Assembly (NCBI RefSeq): GCF_039613825.1
Contig: NZ_CP154826.1
Coordinates: 3,782,001-3,846,000 of the forward strand
Reading direction: 5' to 3'
Origin: Diaminobutyricibacter sp. McL0608
Lineage (GTDB): Bacteria > Actinomycetota > Actinomycetes > Actinomycetales > Microbacteriaceae
Length of the DNA stretch: 64,000 nucleotides
A program made the translations under genes and the position numbers. A model generated the notes under the pieces. The model did no database searches. It was not told where the DNA came from and saw only the letters and a list, made by a program, of their open reading frames with translations. How positions within the stretch are numbered: the stretch's first letter is position 1; the number at the start of each line of letters is the position of its first letter. This document shows positions 32,326 through 40,560 of the stretch, piece by piece.

Positions 32326-32398
32326 GGGCCCCTCCTGACTGTCTGCCTGACGATAGTCCCGTCGCCCCGGGATGGGAAGGGGGTCGCGGAGGGAAGCG

Positions 32399-33037
32399 CT
32401 AGGTCGTCGGAGCGGACCGGTCGCGGTGCGTCCACCGGTCGTACAGCGCTTCGATCGGCCGGCTGAGCAGAAGCAGCAGCAGCCACAGCATCCCGACTTT
32501 GGGGACGAGCACCGCGAGGACGAGAGCGACGACGAAAAGCGCGGTCGCGACAGCGGACGACGTGAGGCGGAGGCCGCCGTCGACCCCCTCGCGCAGGAGA
32601 CCCGGGTTGCGCGTGAGCACGAACTCGATGAGCAGCATGGATGCGCTGGTCACGATCAGCGTGCCGATGTACAGCGCATTCACGCCGGGGTTGGTGCCGC
32701 TCGCCAGCGCCAGGACGTTCGTCGCGAACGGCAGGAACACGATGCTCGCGAGCCACAGGAAGTTCAGCCTGACCAGGGTCGGGTTGTAGTCGCGGACGAA
32801 CTCGAAGACGCGGTGGTGCACGACCCAGAAGCGGGCGATCACGACGAAGGAGACCGCGAACGCGAGGAAGGTCGGCCAGTGGGCGAGGAAAAGCCCCCAG
32901 ACCGTCGGGTGCGTCTTCGAGATCTGGGCGGCGATGTCGACGAGGGGCAGCACCAGGAGGGTGATCGCGATGGCGACCGCCGCATCCGAGAAGTTGACGA
33001 GCCGGTCGAGCCCGCGATCGGTCCGGAACGATGCCAT
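32399..33037 (-). CDS. TMEM175/DUF1211 family potassium channel-like protein
   Basis: A 212-residue protein with six membrane helices. The family signature RxxxFSD is present as RLVNFSD (12-18) in the first helix, followed by AAVAIAITLLVLPL. Bacterial TMEM175 proteins form tetrameric K+ leak channels. I start at ATG 33037, the methionine just before this motif. Confidence 0.85.
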   Translation of the reverse strand: MASFRTDRGLDRLVNFSDAAVAIAITLLVLPLVDIAAQISKTHPTVWGLFLAHWPTFLAFAVSFVVIARFWVVHHRVFEFVRDYNPTLVRLNFLWLASIVFLPFATNVLALASGTNPGVNALYIGTLIVTSASMLLIEFVLTRNPGLLREGVDGGLRLTSSAVATALFVVALVLAVLVPKVGMLWLLLLLLSRPIEALYDRWTHRDRSAPTT

Positions 33038-33084
33038 GCGCTCATTCTGCCCGAACCGGTGCCCGGAGGAGCGGTGCGGATCGC

Positions 33085-33660
33085 TTAGAGCGCGGCGACG
33101 AAGTCGTCGATCGAGACGACCTCGGCCTGCCGCGGGAAGATCTTCTCGGTGAGAACGCGATGCACCTCGGGGTCGCGGTCGAAGCATCCGTCTTCGAGCA
33201 CGACGATCCGGAAGTCGTGGTCGGCCCCGTCGCGAACGGTCGACAGCACGACGCCGCTGGTCGAGATCCCGCACAGCACCAGCGTGTCGACGCCGCGCGC
33301 CAGGAGCTGCTCGCGCAGATCCGTCGTACTGAACGCGCCGACGCGGGACTTGCGCACGACGATCTCGTCGTCGGCGGGGGCGATGCGCGCGTCGACCTGG
33401 GTGTCGGGTCCGTCGAGCATCCGCCCGGTCGCTGCCGCCGCGTGGAAGGTGACGTTACTCGCGGGAACTGCGGCGATGTCATCCTCGGTGAGCGCCACGC
33501 GCACGTAGCCGACCGTGAGGTCGGCGGCACGAGCCGCTTCCCGGGCGCGCAGGAGCCCGTCGACGAACGCGTCGGCGTCCGGGACCTGGGCGACGATGGA
33601 CGGCTGCACATCCATGATGAGCAGCGCAGTGGAGACGGTGTCGAGAGAATTCACGCCCAC
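33085..33660 (-). CDS. Isochorismatase family protein lacking the catalytic cysteine
   Basis: A 191-residue alpha/beta hydrolase of the isochorismatase/nicotinamidase fold. Asp17 (LIMDVQPS) and Lys104 (VVRKSRVGAF) of the catalytic triad are present, but the nucleophile motif GxxTxxC reads GISTSGV (131-137), with Val in place of Cys. A cysteine precedes it at 130. This may be a non-hydrolytic family member or use another nucleophile. Start GTG 33660. Confidence 0.85.
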   Translation of the reverse strand: MGVNSLDTVSTALLIMDVQPSIVAQVPDADAFVDGLLRAREAARAADLTVGYVRVALTEDDIAAVPASNVTFHAAAATGRMLDGPDTQVDARIAPADDEIVVRKSRVGAFSTTDLREQLLARGVDTLVLCGISTSGVVLSTVRDGADHDFRIVVLEDGCFDRDPEVHRVLTEKIFPRQAEVVSIDDFVAAL

Positions 33661-33683
33661 ACCCTAGCCCGTCTCCCTCTGCG

Positions 33684-33742
33684 GCGAGCACAGGAAAAGT
33701 CAGGCTTTGCGGTCGCCGAAGGCCGCCTTTTCCTGTGCTCGC
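33684..33742. repeat. AGCACAGGAAA hairpin element, copy 2
   Basis: GCGAGCACAGGAAAAG (33684-33699) and CTTTTCCTGTGCTCGC (33727-33742) are a perfect 16-bp inverted repeat with a 27-base centre. It lies just after csrA (minus strand) and shares the 11-base core with the element at 11330-11383. Confidence 0.65.
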
Positions 33743-33756
33743 GAAGTGTGGGCGGG

Positions 33757-33990
33757 CTAGAGCCCGAGGGACTTCTTGATGAGGTCCTCGGCGTCGTCGG
33801 TGTGGGCGGCAGCCTCGGCCTCCTGGTTGGCCTCGGCCACGGCCCGGACGACCTCGTCGCGCTGGATGCGCAACCCGCGGGGCGCGTCGATCCCGATGCG
33901 GATGCCGTCGCCTCGCGACTCGAGCACCGTGATGACGATGTCGTCACCGATGAGCACCCGCTCCCCCGGTTTGCGCGTCAGTACCAGCAT
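33757..33990 (-). CDS. csrA: Carbon storage regulator CsrA
   Basis: A 77-residue CsrA/RsmA RNA-binding protein: MLVLTRKPGERVLIGDDIVI, then IRIGIDAPRGLRIQRDEV with the conserved RNA-contacting Arg. It binds GGA motifs in mRNA leaders and represses translation. In Firmicutes it represses flagellin and is held by FliW; fliW is present at 61136. It follows flbD by 51 bases and is probably co-transcribed from the sigma-28-like promoter at 34428. Confidence 0.95.
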   Translation of the reverse strand: MLVLTRKPGERVLIGDDIVITVLESRGDGIRIGIDAPRGLRIQRDEVVRAVAEANQEAEAAAHTDDAEDLIKKSLGL

Positions 33991-34041
33991 TGGCTCAGCC
34001 TATCCCGACGACATGACTGCAGCTGCTGTCCGTACCGCCGC

Positions 34042-34383
34042 TCATCGCCGTCCGGCGAGCGAACGCTCGAGCCGGCGTGCCCGCACGCGGTCCAGTTCTA
34101 CCGGGCGCGCAGCCTCGGCGATCTCGGATGCGGGCCGGATGGGGATGCGCGCCGCCCGCTCCGGAACACGCTCGGTGACACGCTCCGGGATCCCGTGGGC
34201 GATCGCGATGACACGGGCACGGTATGCGGCGATCCGCTCGATCACTTCCGCCATCGTCTCGGTCACCGTGAAGATCGAGCCGTCGACCAGCACCAGCGTG
34301 GTGTCCGGGTTGGCGTGGATGCGCTCGATGAGATCGGGGTTGACCGCGAACTGGCTGTGGTTGGGCCGCGTGGCGACAATCAT
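34042..34383 (-). CDS. flbD: FlbD family protein 1
   Basis: A 113-residue protein. Residues 1-62 are the FlbD domain: MIVATRPNHSQFAVNPDLIE, then PDTTLVLVDGSIFTVTETMA. The C-terminal 50 residues are Arg-rich with no known fold. FlbD is a small protein found in Gram-positive flagellar operons, role unclear. ATG 34383 is chosen because the domain begins there; AGGAAC lies upstream. It is paralogous to the gene at 47986 and is divergent from flagellin. Confidence 0.88.
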   Translation of the reverse strand: MIVATRPNHSQFAVNPDLIERIHANPDTTLVLVDGSIFTVTETMAEVIERIAAYRARVIAIAHGIPERVTERVPERAARIPIRPASEIAEAARPVELDRVRARRLERSLAGRR

Positions 34384-34427
34384 GGGCGTGTTCCTGGTCC
34401 CGGCCCTGGATGAGCCGACACCGTCCA

Positions 34428-34454
34428 CTATCGACGGGATGGCCGCGCGCGTAA
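34428..34454 (-). promoter_or_regulatory. Sigma-28-like promoter of flbD1-csrA
   Basis: On the minus strand TTAC (34454-34451), 15 bases, then GTCGATAG (34435-34428), 45 bases before the flbD1 start. Three of four -35 bases match the sites at flagellin, flgB and fliM. Confidence 0.6.
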
Positions 34455-34513
34455 GTCGTACGTACTGCAGAGCACCGCGCCGAGTCGGCGCACAAACTTT
34501 TCCGCGAAACGGC

Positions 34514-34540
34514 TAACCGCTGGCGAACGGCCGCCGATAG
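34514..34540 (+). promoter_or_regulatory. Sigma-28-like promoter of flagellin
   Basis: TAAC (34514-34517), 15 bases, GCCGATAG (34533-34540). This matches the FliA/WhiG-type consensus TAAA-N15-GCCGATAA in spacing and core. It gives an mRNA leader of about 60 bases. Confidence 0.75.
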
Positions 34541-34546
34541 CTCATG

Positions 34547-34606
34547 GTGTACGACGCCGGACCACGGACGGGCCGGTGGACAAACCCACTCAAGGAAGAA
34601 GCCATC
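34547..34606 (+). promoter_or_regulatory. Flagellin leader with multiple GGA motifs (possible CsrA sites)
   Basis: GGA occurs at 34559, 34566, 34578, 34594 and, just after the start codon, 34610. The one at 34594 sits in CAAGGAAG, which is both the ribosome-binding site and a good match to the CsrA core CARGGA. GTGG-ACAAAC-CCAC (34576-34589) can form a small stem. CsrA binding here would block translation of flagellin. Confidence 0.5.
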
Positions 34607-35443
34607 ATGGGAATGACGATTGCGACCAACAACGCGGCTCTGAACGCGTACCGCAACCTCAACAACACGCAGAACAAGCTCAACTCGTCGCTGCAGAAGC
34701 TGTCCAGCGGCTTCCGCATCAACAACGCAGCCGACGACGCGGCCGGCCTGTCGATCTCCGAGGGCCTGCAGTCGCAGATCTCCGGCATCGCCCAGGCGGG
34801 GCGCAACGCACAGGACGGCATCTCGGTCATCCAGACCGCTGACGGCGCACTGAGCGAGGTCACCTCGATCCTGCACCGCATGCGCGACCTGGCCGTCCAG
34901 GGTGCCAACGACTCGAACAGCACCAGCTCCCGCGCCGCGATCAAGACCGAAGCCGACGACCTCGGCAAGGAGCTCGACCGCATCGCCACCAACACGAACT
35001 TCAACGGCATCAACCTGCTCCAGGGCGGTTCGCTGAACTTCCAGGTGGGCGCCGGATCGACCGCGGACAACACCATCGCGGTGAACCTCACGGACCTGAG
35101 CACGGCTGCAGGCACGCTGAGCGGCGCCGCCGGTGCAACCGGGTTCGACGTCACCACGAACGCGACCGCCAACACGACGATCGCCGCCATCGACACCGCC
35201 ATCGACGCTGTCTCCACCTCACGTGCAGACCTCGGCGCCTCGATCAACCGTTTCCAGTCGGCAGCGAACAGCCTCAGCATCGCGGGCCAGAACCTGACCG
35301 CTGCGAACTCGCAGATCAAGGACACCGACATGGCGGCCGAGATGGTCAACTACACCCAGTCCAGCATCCTCGCCCAGGCCGGTACCGCCATGCTCGCGCA
35401 GGCGAACCAGTCGGGCCAGGGCATCCTCAAGCTGCTCCAGTAG
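34607..35443 (+). CDS. fliC: Flagellin
   Basis: A 278-residue filament protein of the short type, made only of the D0/D1 helices (about 1-145 and 195-278) and a small connecting region. The N-terminus TIATNNAALNAYRNLNNTQN and SSGFRINNAADDAAGLSISE, and the C-terminal TQSSILAQAGTAMLAQANQS, are hallmarks; the chain ends in LLQ. ATG 34607 has AAGGAAG. It is secreted by the flagellar export apparatus with FliS as chaperone. Confidence 0.97.
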   Translation: MGMTIATNNAALNAYRNLNNTQNKLNSSLQKLSSGFRINNAADDAAGLSISEGLQSQISGIAQAGRNAQDGISVIQTADGALSEVTSILHRMRDLAVQGANDSNSTSSRAAIKTEADDLGKELDRIATNTNFNGINLLQGGSLNFQVGAGSTADNTIAVNLTDLSTAAGTLSGAAGATGFDVTTNATANTTIAAIDTAIDAVSTSRADLGASINRFQSAANSLSIAGQNLTAANSQIKDTDMAAEMVNYTQSSILAQAGTAMLAQANQSGQGILKLLQ

Positions 35444-35458
35444 TCGGAGCAAACGCTG

Positions 35459-35518
35459 AGCGCCTGGCGGTGACCGGGAGACGAACTGGACCTCGTCTCC
35501 CGCAATCCGCCGGGCGCT
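35459..35518 (+). terminator. Compound hairpin after flagellin
   Basis: An outer stem AGCGCCTGGCGG/CCGCCGGGCGCT (35459-35470 with 35507-35518) encloses a perfect inner stem CGGGAGACGA/TCGTCTCCCG (35475-35484 with 35493-35502), followed by TTTCG. It probably ends most flagellin transcripts and lowers read-through into fliD. Confidence 0.7.
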
Positions 35519-35588
35519 TTCGCGTCTCACCCCGCAGCCAACGCCGACGCCGACACCCACGCACCACCAGCACGAAAGCGGTCAGACA

Positions 35589-37004
35589 GTGACAGGAATC
35601 CAGCTCCCGGGCCTCGCCACCGGGCTCGACAGCGCCAGTCTCATCGCGTCGCTCATGCAGTTGTACGCGGCGCCCGAGAACGTGATCAAGGCGAAGATCA
35701 CCACCGACAACTCGAAGATCAGCGACCTGCAATACCTCAACACCCAACTCGCCGCGCTGAAGACGGCAGCGGACACCAATGCCAAGCCTGCGGCTCTCGC
35801 GGCTTTCACCACGTCCGCGTCGAGCACCGCGATCACCGCCAAGGCGGGTTCGGGTGCCGCCGCCGGCAGCATCGACATCAGCATCGGGCAGCTCGCGCAG
35901 GCGCAGACCTCGGTGACTGGCACGTTCAGCACCTGGCCGGACAACCCGCCCACGATCACCGTCGTGAACTCGAGCGGTGTGCAGACCCAGGTGACCGCGG
36001 TCACGAACAGCCTCGACGATGTCGTCGAAGCGATCAACAACTCGACTGCCGGTGTCACGGCGCAGAAAGTCGCGACCGGCACGGACGGCTCCGGCAACCC
36101 GGTCTTCCGCCTGCAGCTCACCTCGAAGTCGAGCGGGGCCGCCGGCGCGTTCCAGATCTACCGCGGCACTGCCGCCGACGTGACCGCGGGCACCGCGACC
36201 GACCTCATGTCCGACCCGGGGGCGGCGACCATCAGGGTCGCACAGGATGCCTCGGCCACGCTCTGGGCAGGCACTGCGGCACAGCAGACCATCACGTCAG
36301 CGTCCAATACGTTCACGAACCTGCTGCCCGGCGTCGATGTCACCGCCACCGCCGTCACCTCGGCGCCCGCCACCCTCACCGTCACGCCCGATGTCGCCAC
36401 CTCGTCGCAGACCGCCGACACCTTCGTGACCTCGATCGGCACGATCCTGGCGAACATCCTCAACGGGCAGAAGACCGCCTCCAGCACGGATGCGAGTGGC
36501 GCGGTCACGACGAAGCTCGGCACCCTCACGGGCGACTCGAACATCCGCTCCATCAACGACAGCCTGATCGGCGCCGCGACTGACCCCGTCAACGGCGTCT
36601 CGCCGTCATCGATCGGCATCAACATCTCGGTCGACGGCAGCTACAACGCGACGGTCACGTTCGATCCGGATGCGTTCGCCTCCGCGATGGCATCGGACCC
36701 GGCGGGCACGCAGGCCATGTTCAACGCGATCTCCGCGCGGGTCTCGGGTGCGGCGAACGCGGCCTCCGACCCCTACCAGGGCACCCTCTCGTCGGAGATC
36801 AAGAATGCGCAGTCCGAGGTCTCCGACCTGAACGACCAGGTCGCGAGCTGGGACGCCCGCCTCGCGGCCCGCCAGGCGGCCCTCCAGCAGACGTACGCCG
36901 CGCTCGAGGTGGCCGTGAACAAACTCAACGCCCAGGGGTCGTATCTGACCCAGCAGCTGGCCGGCCTGACCAACTCGTCCTCATCCTCATCCTCGTCGAA
37001 GTAG
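35589..37004 (+). CDS. fliD: Flagellar filament cap protein FliD (HAP2)
   Basis: A 471-residue protein with the FliD N-terminal motif QLPGLATGLDSASLIASLMQ and a C-terminal coiled coil (EIKNAQSEVSDLNDQVASWD, then ARQAALQQTYAALEVAVNKL) ending in a Ser run. It caps the filament and guides flagellin assembly. Start GTG 35589; the ribosome site is weak. Usual length for the family. Confidence 0.94.
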   Translation: MTGIQLPGLATGLDSASLIASLMQLYAAPENVIKAKITTDNSKISDLQYLNTQLAALKTAADTNAKPAALAAFTTSASSTAITAKAGSGAAAGSIDISIGQLAQAQTSVTGTFSTWPDNPPTITVVNSSGVQTQVTAVTNSLDDVVEAINNSTAGVTAQKVATGTDGSGNPVFRLQLTSKSSGAAGAFQIYRGTAADVTAGTATDLMSDPGAATIRVAQDASATLWAGTAAQQTITSASNTFTNLLPGVDVTATAVTSAPATLTVTPDVATSSQTADTFVTSIGTILANILNGQKTASSTDASGAVTTKLGTLTGDSNIRSINDSLIGAATDPVNGVSPSSIGINISVDGSYNATVTFDPDAFASAMASDPAGTQAMFNAISARVSGAANAASDPYQGTLSSEIKNAQSEVSDLNDQVASWDARLAARQAALQQTYAALEVAVNKLNAQGSYLTQQLAGLTNSSSSSSSSK

Positions 37005-37032
37005 CCACGTAGCCAAGTAGCCAGGAGCACGC

Positions 37033-37452
37033 ATGACCACCCAGACCGCGCAGCTCGCGCAGTACAACCGGAACGCGATCCTCTCAGCGACCCCGACACA
37101 GCTGGTCACGATGCTCTACGACCGGCTCGTCCTCGACCTCAAGCGCGCCGAGGCGGCCCAGGACGAGGAACGCTGGGCGGATGCGCACGAGCAGCTCCTG
37201 CACGCGCAGGACATCGTCGCCGAGCTGTCGTCGAGCCTCAAGATCGAGGTCTGGGACGGCGCGAGCGGTCTCTTCGCCATCTACGTGTACGTTCACCAGG
37301 CGCTGGTCGACGCGAACATCCACCGCAACATCGCCCGCACCCGCGAGGCGATCGGGCTGATCGAGCCGTTGTGCGCGTCGTGGCACCAGGCCGCGCAGCT
37401 CATCCCCGCCCACGGTGCGGTCGCTGCCGGGGGCTCGCTCGGTGTCGCCTGA
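37033..37452 (+). CDS. fliS: Flagellar export chaperone FliS
   Basis: A 139-residue helical chaperone: AQYNRNAILSATPTQLVTML, YDRLVLDLKRAEAAQ and YVHQALVDANIHRNIARTRE, as in FliS, which binds the C-terminus of flagellin before export. ATG 37033 has AGGAG. Its last 11 bases overlap the small gene that follows. Confidence 0.95.
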   Translation: MTTQTAQLAQYNRNAILSATPTQLVTMLYDRLVLDLKRAEAAQDEERWADAHEQLLHAQDIVAELSSSLKIEVWDGASGLFAIYVYVHQALVDANIHRNIARTREAIGLIEPLCASWHQAAQLIPAHGAVAAGGSLGVA

Positions 37453-37801
37453 GCCTGTCGGGTCGCCCGAGCCGCCCGAGTCGAGCAGGTCGACCGAGCC
37501 GAACGCGTCGTCCGAGCCCATCGGGGCCTGGACCGTCCTCCTCGACCGGTTCGAGGACGAGATCCGTCGCGTCAACCGCGGAGACACCTCCGACCTGCCC
37601 GACTGGGCCGAACCCGACGGCTTCCCGCCCCTGCCGGCCGAACTCGCCGGGCGAGCCCGCAGCATCCTCGAACGCCAGCGCAGCACGGCCGACCGCGCTG
37701 CCGCCGCGCGACGCGAAATCGGTCGCGAACTGGCCGCTGTGCGGGCCATTCCCGCGCAGGCGGCCACCCAGCTCCCGCGGTATCTCGACCGTCTCGCGTG
37801 A
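37442..37801 (+). CDS. Hypothetical protein at the FliT position
   Basis: A 119-residue protein: a Ser/Pro/Glu-rich head, then a helical domain (WTVLLDRFEDEIRRVNRGDT, GRARSILERQRSTADRAAAA). GTG 37442 overlaps fliS by 11 bases. Its position after fliS and its helical, charged character fit a FliT-like export chaperone, but no family motif confirms this. Confidence 0.6.
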   Translation: MSPEPVGSPEPPESSRSTEPNASSEPIGAWTVLLDRFEDEIRRVNRGDTSDLPDWAEPDGFPPLPAELAGRARSILERQRSTADRAAAARREIGRELAAVRAIPAQAATQLPRYLDRLA

Positions 37802-37838
37802 TCGCCCGGTGAAATCCGGTGGATGCTGCGCGAATCGC

Positions 37839-37865
37839 TAACGGATTCCCGCAAGCGGTCGATAG
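37839..37865 (+). promoter_or_regulatory. Sigma-28-like promoter of the flgB operon
   Basis: TAAC (37839-37842), 15 bases, GTCGATAG (37858-37865), 82 bases before the flgB start. Same spacing as the flagellin site. Confidence 0.7.
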
Positions 37866-37947
37866 CTGAGGTTGAGCACGGACTGCTCCCTCACGAGGCC
37901 ACGGATCGGCCGACCCCACACATGACGACACCGTGAAGTGAGTCAGC

Positions 37948-38289
37948 ATGATCGAATCCGTGACCCAGGCCGCCCTCTCGAGCGCCCTGGCCGGCCTCTC
38001 CGCCCGGCAGACGGCCATCGCGAACAACATCGCGAACGTGAACACGCCGAACTACCAGGCCCAGCGGGTGTCCTTCGAGGATGCGCTGGCCGCGTCGGTC
38101 GCGAACCATGACGGACACGTCGACCCGGTCACGCAGCTGTCGCTGGAGCCGACGCAGCTGAACGGCAACAACGTCAACCTCGACACCGAGACCACCTCGG
38201 ACATCGAGACCGGGCTGCGGTACCGGTTCGCCACCCAGGCGATGACCCAGCAGTTCGCCGGCATCCAGGCCGCGATGAGGACCAGCTGA
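37948..38289 (+). CDS. flgB: Flagellar basal-body rod protein FlgB
   Basis: A 113-residue rod protein with the N-terminal LSARQTAIANNIANVNTPNY motif shared by axial proteins. It forms the proximal rod with FlgC and FliE. First gene of a long operon whose members overlap by 1-8 bases; it overlaps flgC by one base (TGATG). Confidence 0.95.
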   Translation: MIESVTQAALSSALAGLSARQTAIANNIANVNTPNYQAQRVSFEDALAASVANHDGHVDPVTQLSLEPTQLNGNNVNLDTETTSDIETGLRYRFATQAMTQQFAGIQAAMRTS

Positions 38290-38681
38290 TGGCCGACGCG
38301 ATCGGAATCGCCGCGACCGGGCTCGGACTGCATCGCCACTGGCTGGATGCGATCTCCGACAACATCGCGAACGTCAACACGGCCGAGCCGACCAGCGGGG
38401 CGGCCTTCCAGGCCCGTTACGTGGTCGCGCAGGCCGGCGAAGGCACCAGCGGCGTCTACGTCGCGGGGGCCGCCTACGGGAGCGCCGCCGGCCGCGTCGT
38501 CCACGATCCCGAGAACCCCCTGGCGGATAAGGACGGCAACGTGCGCATGCCCGACATCGACCTCGGTTCGCAGATGGGCGCACTCATCATGGCGCAGCGT
38601 GGCTACCAGGCGAACGCCGCGGTGATCGACCGCGCCCAGACCACCTACGAAGCCGCACTGCAGATCGGACACGGTTCATGA
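38289..38681 (+). CDS. flgC: Flagellar basal-body rod protein FlgC
   Basis: A 130-residue rod protein: HRHWLDAISDNIANVNT at the N-terminus, VVHDPENPLADKDGNVRMPD in the middle and the C-terminal MAQRGYQANAAVIDRAQTTY axial helix. Partner of FlgB in the proximal rod. ATG 38289 overlaps the flgB stop. Confidence 0.95.
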   Translation: MADAIGIAATGLGLHRHWLDAISDNIANVNTAEPTSGAAFQARYVVAQAGEGTSGVYVAGAAYGSAAGRVVHDPENPLADKDGNVRMPDIDLGSQMGALIMAQRGYQANAAVIDRAQTTYEAALQIGHGS

Positions 38682-38989
38682 GCATCCTCCCGATCTCGGC
38701 CCTCTCCGGCGTCACCGGAGCCGGTTCGATCACGCAGGCGGGGACCGCGGCTGCGTCCGCCACCGACGGCTCCGGCTTCGCAGCCAGCCTGGCCGGCGCG
38801 ATCGACAACGTGCAGCAGCTGCAGTCGAACGCGAACGATCTCGCCGTCAAAGCGGTCACCGGCAACCTCGACGACATCGCCACCGCGACCGTCGCGGCCA
38901 CCCGGGCGCAGGTCACCACGGAACTCGTCGCCGCCGTCCGCAATGACGGCGTCAACGCCTTCAACAAGATCATGGAGATGCCGGCCTGA
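38678..38989 (+). CDS. fliE: Flagellar hook-basal body complex protein FliE
   Basis: A 103-residue helical protein that links the MS ring to the rod. The C-terminal half (DLAVKAVTGNLDDIATATVA and LVAAVRNDGVNAFNKIMEMP) fits FliE. It overlaps flgC by 4 bases and fliF by one. Confidence 0.93.
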   Translation: MSILPISALSGVTGAGSITQAGTAAASATDGSGFAASLAGAIDNVQQLQSNANDLAVKAVTGNLDDIATATVAATRAQVTTELVAAVRNDGVNAFNKIMEMPA

Positions 38990-40560
38990 TGCCGAAACAA
39001 TTGGCCGCGTTCTTCCAGCGGCTCAGCGGGAGTGTGCGCGCCTTCTCGGCCGCGCAGAAGACGATCGCCATCCTGGCCATCGCCGTTCTCGCGCTGGGGG
39101 CGGTGTTCCTCGGAACCTGGCTCTCCACCCCGCAGTACACGCCGCTGTTCACCGGACTCGCCGCCGCGGACGCGTCAGCCGTCGTCGACCAGCTGAACTC
39201 CGACGGCGTGAAGTACCAGCTCACCGACGGCGGAGCCACGGTGCTCGTGCCCCAGGACAAGGTGTACGACGAGCGCCTGAAGGCTGCCTCTGCCGGCCTC
39301 CCGTCGTCGAGCACGAACGGCTACGCGCTCCTCGACAAGATGGGCGTCACGAGCAGCGAGTTCCAGCAGGACGTCATGTACAAGCAGGCCATGGAGGAGG
39401 AGCTGGCGAAGACCATCCAGGCCATGAACGGCGTGCAGACCGCATCCGTCAAGCTTGCGATCCCGAAGGAGACGGTCTTCACCTCCCAGGCGGCTGATCC
39501 GACCGCTTCCGTCTTCATCAAGACCGACGCAGGCGCGACGCTCAGCTCCGACCAGGTGGATGCGATCGTGCACCTGACCAGCGCATCCATCGAGAACATG
39601 AAACCCGTCGACGTCACCGTCGTCGACTCGAGCGGCCAGACACTGTCTGCCCAGGGCGCAGCGGCAGCAGGCTCGTCCGACAAGCTCACCTCGGCCTACG
39701 AGGCGAAGACCACGGCGGCCATCCAGGCGATGCTCGACCGCATCGTCGGGCCGGGGAATTCCACGGTCGCCGTCTCCGCGAACCTCAGCGATGCGACCTC
39801 GCAGCGGGTGTCCGAGACGTTCCAGACGCCGAAGGACAGCCCCGTACTCAGCGAGACCAGCCAGACCGAGACCTACACGGGAACTGGGAGCGCCGCGGCG
39901 GGAGTCCTCGGACCCGACAACATCGCCGTGCCCAACGGCACCAGCGGCAACGGCGCGTACAACGCGGCGAACGGCACCAAGAACAACGCCATCGACAAGG
40001 TGACGCAGACCGACAACATCCCCGCCGGCACCGTGCAGCGGCAGACCGTGTCCGTCGCGATCAGCAACAAGGCGCTCGGCAACGCGAGCCCCTCCAGCAT
40101 CCAGTCGCTCGTCGAGGCGGCGGCAGGATTCGACAAGACGCGCGGCGATGTCGTGACGGTGGCTGCGGTCGGCTTCAACACCGACCAGGCGAAAGCGGCC
40201 AAAGCGGCCCTGGATGCCAGCACGCAGGCGCAGAAGAACGCACAGACGAGCAACCTCCTGCGCGATGCGATCATCGCGGGCGTCGTCGTCATCGTCGCGA
40301 CGCTCGCCCTCATCTTCTTCCTGCGCCGCGGCCGCCAGCGGCGCGAACCGGTCGACCTCGAGATCCTCGGCCCGGACGACGACGAGCTCGATGCGATCCT
40401 CGCCGGCCACAAGCTCGCCATCGAGCAGCCCGTGCCCATGCCGGTTCTCGAACCGACCAGCACCGAGGTGAAGCGGGCCGAGATCGCCACCCTCGCCGGG
40501 CGCGACCCCGAAAAGGCCGCCGAGCTGCTGCGCGGACTGATGGATGAGAGGACCAGCTGA
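38989..40560 (+). CDS. fliF: Flagellar MS-ring protein FliF
   Basis: A 523-residue protein: a first membrane helix about 24-43 (KTIAILAIAVLALGAVFLGT), the periplasm-side ring-building domains (STPQYTPLFTGLAAADASAV, LPSSSTNGYALLDKMGVTSS) and a second helix about 425-445, followed by a cytoplasmic tail ending in ELLRGLMDERTS that binds FliG. ATG 38989 overlaps the fliE stop. Confidence 0.95.
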   Translation: MPKQLAAFFQRLSGSVRAFSAAQKTIAILAIAVLALGAVFLGTWLSTPQYTPLFTGLAAADASAVVDQLNSDGVKYQLTDGGATVLVPQDKVYDERLKAASAGLPSSSTNGYALLDKMGVTSSEFQQDVMYKQAMEEELAKTIQAMNGVQTASVKLAIPKETVFTSQAADPTASVFIKTDAGATLSSDQVDAIVHLTSASIENMKPVDVTVVDSSGQTLSAQGAAAAGSSDKLTSAYEAKTTAAIQAMLDRIVGPGNSTVAVSANLSDATSQRVSETFQTPKDSPVLSETSQTETYTGTGSAAAGVLGPDNIAVPNGTSGNGAYNAANGTKNNAIDKVTQTDNIPAGTVQRQTVSVAISNKALGNASPSSIQSLVEAAAGFDKTRGDVVTVAAVGFNTDQAKAAKAALDASTQAQKNAQTSNLLRDAIIAGVVVIVATLALIFFLRRGRQRREPVDLEILGPDDDELDAILAGHKLAIEQPVPMPVLEPTSTEVKRAEIATLAGRDPEKAAELLRGLMDERTS

